Below are positions 26,771 to 36,077 of a stretch of 62,555 nucleotides of DNA, piece after piece. The notes below the pieces were generated by a model. The model was not told the origin of the DNA. It worked only from the letters and a program-made list of their open reading frames with translations, and made no database searches. Each line of letters starts with the position of its first letter. The first letter of the stretch is position 1. Location of the stretch: NCBI GenBank assembly GCA_021202525.1, contig JAJQCV010000133.1, forward strand, positions 1 to 62,555, given 5' to 3'. The translations under genes and the position numbers were made by a program. The DNA is from Akkermansiaceae bacterium (GTDB lineage: Bacteria > Verrucomicrobiota > Verrucomicrobiia > Verrucomicrobiales > Akkermansiaceae).

Positions 26771-27178
26771 ATGTCTGACAATCTGACCCTTCTCGGTTCC
26801 CAAAGCTCATTTTTCACCAGCCCGGACGACGCCAAGCTGGAATCCTTCCCCAACCGCGGCACCCGCCCCTACACCATCACGCTGGACACGCAGGAATTTT
26901 CCTCCCTCTGCCCCGTCACCGGCCAGCCGGACTCCTGCCACCTGACGATCATCTACGTGCCGGACGAACACTGCGTGGAAACCAAGTCCCTCAAGTACTA
27001 TCTGGCCTCCTACCGCAACTATCCCGCCTTCAACGAACAAATTGTCAACCGCATCACGGACGACCTCGTGGCGGCCATCTCCCCCCGCTGGCTGAAGGTG
27101 GAAGGCAGGTTCTCCCCCCGCGGCGGCATCCAGCTCACCGCCATGGCCGAACACAATCCGGAAAACCGCCCCCTGTAA
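26771..27178 (+). CDS. queF: NADPH-dependent 7-cyano-7-deazaguanine reductase
   Basis: A 135-residue short-form QueF. It reduces preQ0 to preQ1 in queuosine biosynthesis. The catalytic Cys lies in LCPVTGQPD (about 41-49), and the NADPH/substrate signature ETKSLKYYLASYRN follows. The ATG at 26771 is chosen over an upstream frame that overlaps the channel gene. It ends 15 bases before queC, so the two queuosine genes are one operon, possibly extended from the channel gene. No preQ1 riboswitch was seen upstream. Confidence 0.95.
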   Translation: MSDNLTLLGSQSSFFTSPDDAKLESFPNRGTRPYTITLDTQEFSSLCPVTGQPDSCHLTIIYVPDEHCVETKSLKYYLASYRNYPAFNEQIVNRITDDLVAAISPRWLKVEGRFSPRGGIQLTAMAEHNPENRPL

Positions 27179-27193
27179 CCCTTTAAGAACGCC

Positions 27194-27862
27194 ATGGAAA
27201 GAATGGAAACCGCCGTCCTGCTCAGCGGGGGCCTGGACTCCAGCGTGGCCCTGCACTGGGCGCACAGAAACCACCGCGTGAAGCTGGCCCTCAGCTTTGA
27301 CTACGCCTCCAACCACGCCGCGCGGGAACTGGAATGCGCCGCGTGGCAGGCGGCCAGTCTCGGCGTGGAACACCGCATTATCGACATCACCCCCATTGCC
27401 GCCCATCTGAAATCCGCCCTTCTTTCCGGCGCGGACGACATTCCAGACGGAAAATACGATGCGGAGCTGATGAAGCAGACCGTCGTCCCCTTCCGCAACG
27501 GCATCTTCCTGTCCATGGCGGCGGGCATTGCGGAAAGCCACGGCGCGCAGCAGCTCGTCATTGCCGCCCATGCCGGGGACCACAGCATCTACCCGGACTG
27601 CCGGGAGGAATTCATGGCCGCCATGACGGACGCCATCCGGCTGGGGACCTATGCCGGGCTGGGCATCCTGCGCCCCTTCATCCACACCTCCAAGGGCGGC
27701 ATCGCCCGGATGGGCCATGAACTGGGCGTGGACTTCTCCCGTACCTATTCCTGCTACAAGGGCGGCCCCGTCCACTGCGGCGCCTGCTCCACCTGCCTGG
27801 AACGCCGGGAAGCCTTCCGCGAGGCCGGAATTCCGGACCCGACGGTTTACGCGGAGCAATAA
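27194..27862 (+). CDS. queC: 7-cyano-7-deazaguanine synthase
   Basis: A 222-residue QueC, an ATP-dependent enzyme converting 7-carboxy-7-deazaguanine plus ammonia to preQ0. The PP-loop SGGLDSSVA binds ATP, and the C-terminal cysteines (CYKGGPVHCGACSTC) bind zinc. An alternative ATG three codons later (METAVLLSGG) is equally plausible. It directly follows queF. queD and queE are not in the window. It converges on tmk, with an inverted repeat GCCGGAG/CTCCGGC at 27886-27921 between them. Confidence 0.95.
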   Translation: MERMETAVLLSGGLDSSVALHWAHRNHRVKLALSFDYASNHAARELECAAWQAASLGVEHRIIDITPIAAHLKSALLSGADDIPDGKYDAELMKQTVVPFRNGIFLSMAAGIAESHGAQQLVIAAHAGDHSIYPDCREEFMAAMTDAIRLGTYAGLGILRPFIHTSKGGIARMGHELGVDFSRTYSCYKGGPVHCGACSTCLERREAFREAGIPDPTVYAEQ

Positions 27863-27885
27863 GCGCCAGCCGCCAAAAATCAAGG

Positions 27886-27921
27886 GCCGGAGAGGCCAAA
27901 GGAAAATCTCCGTACTCCGGC
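27886..27921. terminator. possible shared terminator hairpin, queC/tmk
   Basis: A 7-bp stem GCCGGAG/CTCCGGC with a long loop lies between converging genes. It lacks a T run, so it is a weak call. Confidence 0.3.
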
Positions 27922-27948
27922 GGTGAGGCCTGATCCGGTCCTCAATCC

Positions 27949-28569
27949 TTATTCCACCGTATTTTCCAGCAAAAGCTCCCGCAGGGCCTCCCGGACTCTC
28001 CGCGCCACTTCCTCTTGTGCGGCGTCCGCATCCACGCGGAGCATCCAGGGTTCATGAACGGAGGCGAAGACGCTGCGGCAGGCGGTCAGCCCGGCCTCCG
28101 TCTCAAAGGCGTCGCGTTCCCCGCGGCTGCCGATGCGCTCCAGGGCCACGGAAACGGGAATATCCAGCCAGACCACGGCATCCGGCACGGGCGCGAATTC
28201 TTCATTGGCGGCGCGGATGGCGGCAGGGTCCACCCCGCGGGCGCCCTGGTAGGCCATCATGGAAAGGTAATAGCGGTCCAGCAGCACCCACGCGCCGCGG
28301 GCCAATGCCGGGGCAATCAGCGTTTCCACATGCTCGCGCCTGTCTTTCAGGAACAGGTCCACCTCCTCCTCCACGGAAAGGCGCCCCGTCACGGCGGAAT
28401 CCCGGAGCATCCGGCCCCATGGGCCGCGCGTGGGTTCAAAACTCTGCACGACTTCCACCCCCCTGTCTTCCAGATACTTCCTCAAATGGCCGATGTGAGT
28501 GGACTTTCCCGTGCCGTCAATGCCTTCAAAGACGATCAGCCTGCCTTTTCTCTGTCCGGTGAAGCTCAT
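27949..28569 (-). CDS. tmk: thymidylate kinase
   Basis: A 206-residue dTMP kinase making dTDP for DNA synthesis. The P-loop is FEGIDGTGKST, followed by the DRYYLS motif (LLDRYYLSMMAYQG) and the VWLDIPVSVALERI region. Start ATG at 28569 overlaps the stop of the upstream beta-CASP gene as ATGA, indicating coupled translation; a longer in-frame start at 28653 would overlap deeply and is rejected. Length matches the family. Confidence 0.95.
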   Translation of the reverse strand: MSFTGQRKGRLIVFEGIDGTGKSTHIGHLRKYLEDRGVEVVQSFEPTRGPWGRMLRDSAVTGRLSVEEEVDLFLKDRREHVETLIAPALARGAWVLLDRYYLSMMAYQGARGVDPAAIRAANEEFAPVPDAVVWLDIPVSVALERIGSRGERDAFETEAGLTACRSVFASVHEPWMLRVDADAAQEEVARRVREALRELLLENTVE

Positions 28570-29936
28570 GAGTCGAACGTATAGCGTTTCCCCGGAACGG
28601 GGGCGATAATCTCGGCATCCGGCATGCGGGAAGCCAGCGTGTCGTGCATCCATTCCACGGCGTCCGGGTCCCCGTGCACCAGAATCACCTGTTTGGGATT
28701 CAGCTTCACGGCATAATCAACCAGGGAATCCCGGGTGGCGTGGCCGGAAAAATCAAAGCAGTCAATCGTGCATTTGCGGCGCACCGGCTGCCCGTTCGGC
28801 CTCATCTTGACCAGTTCGCCGTGCGGCGTGGTCTTCAACTGGCCCGCGGGGGAATCGGGGTCGGCATACCCTACGAAAAGAATGGCGTTCTTCTCATGGG
28901 GAAGCACCTGCTCCGCCATCACGTTGGAGAGCGTCTTCTCCGTCATCATGCCGCTGGAAACCACGTAAATGTTACCGGGGGAGCAGACCAGCGGAGCCTT
29001 CCCCTTGCGCGGAAGCGGCACGGTCTGAATCTCCTCCTTGAGCTTGAAATCGTGGTCATGCCGCCGGGTCAGCCCGGAAAAACGGTCATATAATAAAGAC
29101 ACCTTCGCGCTCAGGCCGCCGAAGTACACGGGCGTATTGGCCGGGATCACGCCCTGCTGCTTGAAGCGGTGGATGTTGAACAGCATTTCCTGGCTCTTGC
29201 CGATGGCGAATACGGGGATCAGAACCGCGCCGCCGCGTTCCAGCGTATCCGCAATGGCCTGCCCGAACCGCACCATCTCCTCAGGCCGGGAATAATGGGC
29301 GCTGCGCTGGAAGCCGCCGCGCGTGCACTCCATGATCAGCGTGTCCACGCCGGATTCGGGGAAATCCGCTCCGGGAATCATGCTCTGGTTTTCAAACTGC
29401 ACGTCTCCGGTGTAAAACACCGTATGGCCGGACTCGCTCTCCAGCATCACTCCGGCGGACCCCAGAATGTGCCCGGCATCGTAAAAGGTAGCCAGCAGAT
29501 TCTGGCGGAAGCCCACGCGGAACACCTCGTTGCAGGACTTGGCGTTCCAGGAGTCGCACAGCCGGTCCAGATCCGCATGGGTGAAAAAGGGATACTCCAC
29601 GATGCCCAGGTCCAGCCTCTTGGCGCTCATCACGTTCACGGAATTATGCAGCATCACCTCGGAGAGGGCGGCGGCGGCGGGCGTCATGAATACCTCCGCC
29701 GCGGGCTGCTTCTCCTGCAGCACGGGCAAGGTGCCCAGATGGTCCAGATGGGAATGGCTCAGGAAAACGGCCTCCACGGAATTGGGTTCCAGAACGTCAA
29801 ACTCCGGCATGGCCGCCATCCCCTCCCTCTTGGGGTGCATCCCGCTGTCAAGCACTACCCGGGTGCCGTCCATTTCAAGCAGATAACAATTGGCCCCGAT
29901 CTCTTCGGCCCCGCTGATATTCGTAAAACTGATCAT
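28566..29936 (-). CDS. metallo-beta-lactamase/beta-CASP RNase-like hydrolase
   Basis: A 456-residue MBL-fold enzyme of the beta-CASP group (CPSF73/Ysh1-type, RNA-processing). Motifs in order: SHSHLDHLG (HxHxDH zinc site), DAGHILGSAG, YTGDVQ, then beta-CASP elements YVVSSGMM, LFVGYADPDSPAG and DFSGHATRDSL. Relatives are exo/endonucleases on RNA; substrates here are unknown. The start MISFTN is preferred over one 14 residues upstream. It is translationally coupled to tmk (ATGA). Confidence 0.88.
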   Translation of the reverse strand: MISFTNISGAEEIGANCYLLEMDGTRVVLDSGMHPKREGMAAMPEFDVLEPNSVEAVFLSHSHLDHLGTLPVLQEKQPAAEVFMTPAAAALSEVMLHNSVNVMSAKRLDLGIVEYPFFTHADLDRLCDSWNAKSCNEVFRVGFRQNLLATFYDAGHILGSAGVMLESESGHTVFYTGDVQFENQSMIPGADFPESGVDTLIMECTRGGFQRSAHYSRPEEMVRFGQAIADTLERGGAVLIPVFAIGKSQEMLFNIHRFKQQGVIPANTPVYFGGLSAKVSLLYDRFSGLTRRHDHDFKLKEEIQTVPLPRKGKAPLVCSPGNIYVVSSGMMTEKTLSNVMAEQVLPHEKNAILFVGYADPDSPAGQLKTTPHGELVKMRPNGQPVRRKCTIDCFDFSGHATRDSLVDYAVKLNPKQVILVHGDPDAVEWMHDTLASRMPDAEIIAPVPGKRYTFDS

Positions 29937-30152
29937 TATATGCGGCAGGAGAGTAACGGCTCCCCCCGCCCGTGTCAATGCCGCCCTGCCGCCCAGGGTT
30001 CAGAGAGCCGCCGGAAACGCTTTTTAATGGAAAAATGGAGAAGGCAAAGGAAGCTCCTTGCCTTTTCCGGGGAGCTCGGAAAAGGCCCCGCCGGGCATGC
30101 CGCCGGAAAACGCCTTTTCCTGATTCCCGATACCCGGCTCCCCTTGTCTCAA

Positions 30153-30965
30153 TCACTCAGCCGGATGACAATATCCCTCAAACACGTCGGCGGAAAATGA
30201 AACGGGAATTCCCCAGAAACAGACTTCACGCTCTCCCATAACGATATCCACCACCGTCATCACGTCCACCCCGAACTTGTCCTGCCATCTGCGGAGCGCC
30301 TCCTTCATTTGACTTTCCAGAGCCCCGTACTGTTCCACCAGTCCCTGGCGCCGTTGAATATATTCAAACTGAACGTCCATCCCCACGCTTGACTCCACCA
30401 GTACCCACTGGGCCAGTTCCCCGCAGCAGGAAACCAGTTCCTCATTCAGGGACACGAGTTTTTTCAGGTCCGTCATCCGGTCAAGAATGCCGATGTAACG
30501 CTCCATTCCATCCATGATCTCCCGGCCGTAATACTCCAGAACAAGGTCGTTCAGACGCGCAACATATTCGGGTGTATCTTCTTGGACCGCATAAGCCCTT
30601 TTTCCGGACACCATCCACTTTCCCGGGTCGGATTCCGCCCCCTTCGGGATGGAAACGGGAACTATTCCCGCACACTTTTTACCTTCCGCGGGAGAAAAAC
30701 CCGGATGATCCTCTCCCAATCCGGCCATGACGGCCTTGTCCAGCTGATGATTATTCAGCTTCCCAATACGGACCATCCAGACTCCCTTCTCCCGGACGCA
30801 TTCTCCCTGAAACCCGGCGGGAACCTTCCCGTCCAGCTCCTTTTTCTCCGGGAACCCGGCCTTCTGCTGCGCCCCGTCTCCGCCATGCCCTGCGTCATGA
30901 GCCGGGCATACGGGAAAGAGGGAGAGTGCGCACAACGTAATCAGGGTAAACAGGGCATGTCTCAT
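30153..30965 (-). CDS. secreted hypothetical protein
   Basis: An approximately 270-residue exported protein. The start MRHALFTLITLC yields a signal peptide to about VCPAHDAG. No family recognised. Mature sequence is partly Gly/Lys-rich and then helical (about 130-240), with LEYYGREIMDGMERYIGILDRM and RRQGLVEQYGALESQM suggesting a coiled coil. The C-terminal WGIPVSF is unrecognised. It is a single gene with about 290 bases to the next rightward gene. Confidence 0.5.
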   Translation of the reverse strand: MRHALFTLITLCALSLFPVCPAHDAGHGGDGAQQKAGFPEKKELDGKVPAGFQGECVREKGVWMVRIGKLNNHQLDKAVMAGLGEDHPGFSPAEGKKCAGIVPVSIPKGAESDPGKWMVSGKRAYAVQEDTPEYVARLNDLVLEYYGREIMDGMERYIGILDRMTDLKKLVSLNEELVSCCGELAQWVLVESSVGMDVQFEYIQRRQGLVEQYGALESQMKEALRRWQDKFGVDVMTVVDIVMGEREVCFWGIPVSFSADVFEGYCHPAE

Positions 30966-31256
30966 GCATCCATTACAGCACACGGGCAGTGCGGCATCAA
31001 GGTAATTGCTCTGGACGCAGGCTGTTGCGCGTGTGATAATTCCATCATCATACCCCTCATGAAAAACAAAACTCCCATCAGGGACGACTCCAGGCGGTCA
31101 CTGCCCTGCGCATCCCCCCGAACAAATTTTCAGGGGGCCTGGGCCGCAGCAGGCGCCATTGCCAAACTTCTCTCCGGCTCCCGTCTGCATTCCTTCCTGT
31201 TATCCCCGGTGGACAGCAACCTTTCCGTTCCGGCAAATCTTTTTTTACGCAATCAC

Positions 31257-31544
31257 ATGAAAAACAAACTTCCCACCCCTCCCAACGCCCCGCACCAGCA
31301 GTTGCTGGTCCGGGCCATCAACTACTTCCGCAGCCGGGAGGGAGAACCGCGGCTTTTCACCAAACGGAAGCTGGTGCTCCTCCTGCTGACGGCGGCCTAC
31401 GCCTTTTCCACCATTGAACAGATTACCGATTTCATTCCCGGAGTAGGCCAGCTGGACGACTTGACCGTCATTGCCTTCGCCTTCCTGGCCATGTTCCTGC
31501 CCCCCATCAGGAAAGACGGCTCCCAGGAAGACCCGGAACCCTGA
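31257..31544 (+). CDS. DUF1232/YkvA-family small membrane protein
   Basis: A 95-residue protein with a hydrophobic N-terminal helix region and DFIPGVGQLDDLTVIAFAFL, the DUF1232 (YkvA-like) signature of D-x-IP...GQLDD. Function is unknown; some members are small membrane proteins. An in-frame ATG at 31059 would give 161 residues with an unremarkable leader; both starts read MKNK. It precedes a DUF4230 gene by 46 bases and they may form an operon. Confidence 0.75.
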   Translation: MKNKLPTPPNAPHQQLLVRAINYFRSREGEPRLFTKRKLVLLLLTAAYAFSTIEQITDFIPGVGQLDDLTVIAFAFLAMFLPPIRKDGSQEDPEP

Positions 31545-31590
31545 TTCCCCCGGCAATCCGCCGCCTCCGCATACCCGGAAACCTCTCTCC

Positions 31591-32283
31591 ATGCGCCCTC
31601 CCCATTCATCCTTTCTCCACTCCCCCCTGGTTATCGTCATTGCCAAGGGGGCTGTCCTTGCCGGAATACTGGCCGTACTGTTCTGGGGCATCCGCTCCTG
31701 TATCACCGCTCCGGTGGAAAAACCCATGGAAGTGGCCGAAAAACTGATCGAGGCCGGAAAGGAAGTGGGACTGACGCTGATCAACAAGGGATTTTCCTCC
31801 GACCACGGCGGCCTGACCCTCATTGTCCAGAATGACAAAAAGGTGGCCAACCTGGTGACGGTGGAGCGGACGTTCGAATACGAATACCAGTATTCCACCA
31901 CGTGGTGGTGGAGCAAAAAAAAGCTGGTCCTGAAGGCCGCCTACCGGGCTCACGGCGGCATTGACCTGGACGGCCCGGAACCGCTCCGGATCGTCATTCC
32001 CCCGGCGGGAAAAGGCCCCGTCACCGCGGAGGGCCTGCACGGCAAACTGGTCTCCTGCGAGATGATCGAAGGCTCCCTCCGCGTGGTGCAGGATGACGCG
32101 GGCCTCTGGAACAAGCTCACCCACCGGGACACGGCCATTGCGGTCAACCAGCTCAACGAGGCGGCCAGAAAACACATCATGGAAAGCGACTTGAAGCGGC
32201 ACGCGGAAGAAAACTTCCTGCGCCGCCTGCGGGAAAGAGCGCAGGATTCCCGGGAAAGCGCGGGAAAAGACGGCTGGTTCTGA
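31591..32283 (+). CDS. DUF4230 membrane-anchored protein
   Basis: A 230-residue protein with one N-terminal transmembrane helix (about 14-32) and a periplasmic domain. Residues [18 protein letters not shown] followed by [17 protein letters not shown] and the long C-terminal Lys/Glu helix fit DUF4230, a fold related to stomatin/band-7-like accessory proteins in gut bacteria. Function is not established. It is probably co-transcribed with the DUF1232 gene before it, and is followed 83 bases later by icd. Confidence 0.7.
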   Translation: MRPPHSSFLHSPLVIVIAKGAVLAGILAVLFWGIRSCITAPVEKPMEVAEKLIEAGKEVGLTLINKGFSSDHGGLTLIVQNDKKVANLVTVERTFEYEYQYSTTWWWSKKKLVLKAAYRAHGGIDLDGPEPLRIVIPPAGKGPVTAEGLHGKLVSCEMIEGSLRVVQDDAGLWNKLTHRDTAIAVNQLNEAARKHIMESDLKRHAEENFLRRLRERAQDSRESAGKDGWF

Positions 32284-32366
32284 CCTCCGGAAAAGGCGCG
32301 GACGCCCGGAAGCGCCGTTCTTTTATCTTGCCAAAGCGCGCCGCGTCCTATAAAGGAACGCACGTC

Positions 32367-33614
<1,248 letters not shown>

Positions 33615-33637
33615 ACGCGGTATTATCCACTTCAACC

Positions 33638-33673
33638 GGGGCCGTTCTTCCAGCGGGAAGGGCGGCCCTTTTT
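33638..33673 (+). terminator. rho-independent terminator after icd
   Basis: An imperfect GC-rich stem (GGGGCCG...CTTCC with GGAAG...GCGGCCC) is followed by TTTTT. Confidence 0.75.
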
Positions 33674-33854
33674 GATGAGTGGACAAACCGTGAAAAAATG
33701 GCATCAAGACAGAATGATTCCCAAAACGGATTCCTATTCCCTGCCGGCTCAGAAGACCTCCCCCGGGCCAGGAAATGCCAAGAACCCGGACATCCTTTGA
33801 TAAGGAACCATACCCCTCCCTTTCCCAAAGCGGAAGCAAGGGAGAAAAAACAGG

Positions 33855-34460
33855 TTACTCCCCGGATTCCGGCTGGAAGCGGGCCGCTTCCGATTCAGCG
33901 GTGATTTTTGCAGGTTCAATATGCAGGAGCTTTTTCATGGCGCGCCCCGGGCTACTCTCCGTCATCGGAAAGTAGTCAACATGATTGCCCAGGTCGTAAG
34001 CTCCCAGCAGCACCTGTGAGGAATATACGGTAGAGGCAGGGTTGAAGTCCTCCGGATCTTTCCCCAGTTCTTTGACATTCTTTGAAGGGGCCAGTACATA
34101 CACGAACGAACTGCCGGACAACAATATGGTTTCCGGCTTACTACCCGCAGGCAGTTTATTATAGAGATTGAGCCATTTGACCAGGGCTTCCACCGGAATA
34201 TCTCCCCTCAATGACTGGATGACACGGGCATACTGAGCCGTTCCCTGGTCAGTTTTTACGATTTTATAGGGAATAACCGCCAGGACAACGTCGTTCTGAC
34301 GTAAATTCCGGGCCGTTCCACGGAGGAAGTTATCATGGTCATTGTCAATCTCCTCTTGCGTGGCTACACGGTGAGGAGAAGAAGAGGAAGGCTCTTGAGC
34401 ATGCAGGGCCACGGCTAGAAGACTGGATAGAAAACAACAAAGGAGAGATATTTTTACCAT
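33855..34460 (-). CDS. secreted hypothetical protein, candidate immunity factor
   Basis: A 201-residue exported protein with a clear signal peptide (MVKISLLCCFLSSLL... to HAQ). No family recognised, and it does not look like Tai4. It lies 97 bases downstream of the Tae4-like amidase gene on the same strand. Because that amidase would act on peptidoglycan, a periplasmic partner is expected, so an immunity role is a position-based guess. A strong terminator between the two (34503-34538) argues against simple co-transcription. The local DNA is AT-richer than flanking genes. Confidence 0.45.
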   Translation of the reverse strand: MVKISLLCCFLSSLLAVALHAQEPSSSSPHRVATQEEIDNDHDNFLRGTARNLRQNDVVLAVIPYKIVKTDQGTAQYARVIQSLRGDIPVEALVKWLNLYNKLPAGSKPETILLSGSSFVYVLAPSKNVKELGKDPEDFNPASTVYSSQVLLGAYDLGNHVDYFPMTESSPGRAMKKLLHIEPAKITAESEAARFQPESGE

Positions 34461-34495
34461 AGAAATGATAGATAATCCATTTATCCATCATGTTC

Positions 34496-34538
34496 AAAAA
34501 AAACGGAACGAACGTCCAAAAAAGCACGTCCGTTCCGT
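34496..34538 (-). terminator. terminator after the Tae4-like gene
   Basis: A 13-bp stem with one mismatch (34503-34515 and 34526-34538) is followed leftward by eight T on the coding strand. It separates the amidase from the next gene. Confidence 0.8.
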
Positions 34539-34557
34539 GAATGGATGAAAGTACGGA

Positions 34558-35499
34558 TTATTCCTTGGAATCTTCCAGTGTAGAACGATGAAGCAGCCAA
34601 ATCGTGCCGACCATGAAGCTGCCTACACTTATATTATTTCCCGGGCACATTCCAACATGCCCGTTTCCGGCGAACACGACAATATCGTCAGGCTGGGGAG
34701 TGCTGTAACCCTCATTCTGGGAATTGGGATAGTCAGGTTCACCCAGCAGCTTTTTCAGATAAGTCGCCATGTCCTTTGCACGGATAAGGACATGCTTTTT
34801 ACCTCCAAGTGCCGCGAAATTGCCTTCATTGCCAATATTTTCAGCTCCCGCCTCGTCTTTCAAATCCTTACCAAAGGAACTCAAGGCAATACTCATCCGC
34901 AAAGAGCAGCTATTGTAGTAGCTTCGCTGTATTTCGGGAACTTTATCTGAAATTTCCTTCAAATGTGCTTTATTGAGCCACCCTCCAATATATCCCCAGA
35001 CCTGCCCCGGTTCCGGCATAGTGAGATAGTCCACCACGTTATAGGATTTCAGCAGATTTTGAGCATCTGCCGTTTTCCAAAGATTATTGGGGGTATCAAT
35101 TTCCCAGAGTTCCAAGTCTTTCCCGTCCATTTGAGGTACAAATTCCTCCGCATTGCGATAAGGAGCGATTGCCTCCGGTACGGCAAGGTTTTCATGGTAA
35201 AGCTTGACATAGTGGAATCCCTGTTTGAGTTCCTTCTTGCCCTCAACCTTTTTAGAGGAGTTACTTCCCGTCAGTTCTACGACCTTTTGTCCGTCGATTT
35301 CCAGATAGCCGTTGTCGTCGATTTGGATGGTAAAGGTACATTCCTGGTCAAACGGTACACGGATGTAGCCTTCCCAGTCATGTGCCCCGGTTTGCTCTGT
35401 CTTGTGCCAGTCAATCTTGGGAGCATCTTTTTTCTTGACCTTGTAACGGCAGTTGTTTTCCGCGTCGAGCGGATGGAACGGTTTAGTTGATATAGCCAT
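34558..35499 (-). CDS. Tae4-like peptidoglycan amidase with PA14-like N-terminus
   Basis: A 313-residue protein of two parts. Residues about 20-105 resemble a PA14-type beta domain (WEGYIRVP, FTIQIDDNGYLEIDG, GFHYVKLYH). Residues 160-305 align with the type VI effector amidase Tae4: Cys198 in YYNSCSLRMS, then the AKDMATYLKKLLGEP helix, His281 in NGHVG, and VGTIWLL near the end. Tae4 enzymes cut the gamma-Glu-DAP bond of peptidoglycan. No signal peptide is visible, and no type VI genes are in the window, so export is unexplained. It lies in an AT-richer patch beside a tRNA remnant, suggesting transfer. Confidence 0.8.
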   Translation of the reverse strand: MAISTKPFHPLDAENNCRYKVKKKDAPKIDWHKTEQTGAHDWEGYIRVPFDQECTFTIQIDDNGYLEIDGQKVVELTGSNSSKKVEGKKELKQGFHYVKLYHENLAVPEAIAPYRNAEEFVPQMDGKDLELWEIDTPNNLWKTADAQNLLKSYNVVDYLTMPEPGQVWGYIGGWLNKAHLKEISDKVPEIQRSYYNSCSLRMSIALSSFGKDLKDEAGAENIGNEGNFAALGGKKHVLIRAKDMATYLKKLLGEPDYPNSQNEGYSTPQPDDIVVFAGNGHVGMCPGNNISVGSFMVGTIWLLHRSTLEDSKE

Positions 35500-35728
35500 A
35501 ATGTTAGGTTTTCGCATTGTTTATTGTTGAGTGAGGTGAATATTCAGCTCTTAAGCACCTTGAATGGGGTCTCATTTCCTATCAACATGTTTAACACGTA
35601 GTAAGACGTTTTCTTGGACACAAGGGAGGAAAAAGCTAAAAACAGCGCAAAAATAAAGAGGAAAATAAATGGATAAAAGGACACAAGAAATATAATCATT
35701 GATTATCAATAACTAGATATTGAATTCT

Positions 35729-35778
35729 CTTCGTTCTGGACGAAGAGATCGCAAATTCCAATCCTGTCAGTTGCACCA
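35729..35778 (+). pseudogene. decayed tRNA 3' half
   Basis: The spacing is exactly tRNA-like. Anticodon stem CTTCG/CGAAG (35729-35733, 35741-35745) encloses a 7-base loop TTCTGGA. A 5-base variable region follows, then a T-arm GCAAA-TTCCAAT-CCTGT, an acceptor strand CAGTTGC, discriminator A and CCA. The T-stem has lost pairing at two positions, and no matching 5' half or GCAACTG lies upstream, where the DNA is AT-rich. If read as a tRNA the anticodon would be CTG. This is the classic footprint of element integration at a tRNA 3' end. Confidence 0.6.
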
Positions 35779-35789
35779 CTTTTTAATAA

Positions 35790-35814
35790 CCGCCTCCAGG
35801 CGGCTCTTTTGTTT
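35790..35814 (+). terminator. terminator after the tRNA remnant
   Basis: CCGCCT/AGGCGG with a CC loop, then CTCTTTTG. It is positioned as a tRNA operon terminator would be. Confidence 0.6.
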
Positions 35815-35920
35815 ATTGGTGAGAACCATATCGTTTCCAAAAGATCCTTTAAAATCAATACTGATATCGAACAACTTTATGATAGCCTAAATTCCAGGAT
35901 AGGAAAATGAACCTTTTTTC

Positions 35921-35956
35921 ATGAAAAAGCCCCGTTCTTCAAACAAAAACGGGGCT
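35921..35956 (-). terminator. terminator of the Act/cytochrome operon
   Basis: A perfect 9-bp stem AGCCCCGTT/AACGGGGCT (35928-35936 and 35948-35956). Read leftward it is followed by TTTTT. It lies about 120 bases after the last gene. Confidence 0.75.
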
Positions 35957-36077
35957 GGTTTACTCCGTGAAAATCACTTCTCCCGGACGATGTCAACCCG
36001 GGCAGAGCGCTGCTCCAGGAAGAAGCTGCCGGCCGCCGATTGCAGAGCCCTCCACAAGTCCCTTCCCTTTGACGGGA

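Larger units (their letters stand above)
35500..36077. other. AT-rich intergenic region with integration-scar features
   Basis: About 580 bases holding a perfect palindrome ATTGAT-T-ATCAAT (35698-35710), a tRNA 3'-half remnant (35729-35778), a terminator-like hairpin, and the leftward terminator of the cytochrome operon. No gene is supported. Confidence 0.6.
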
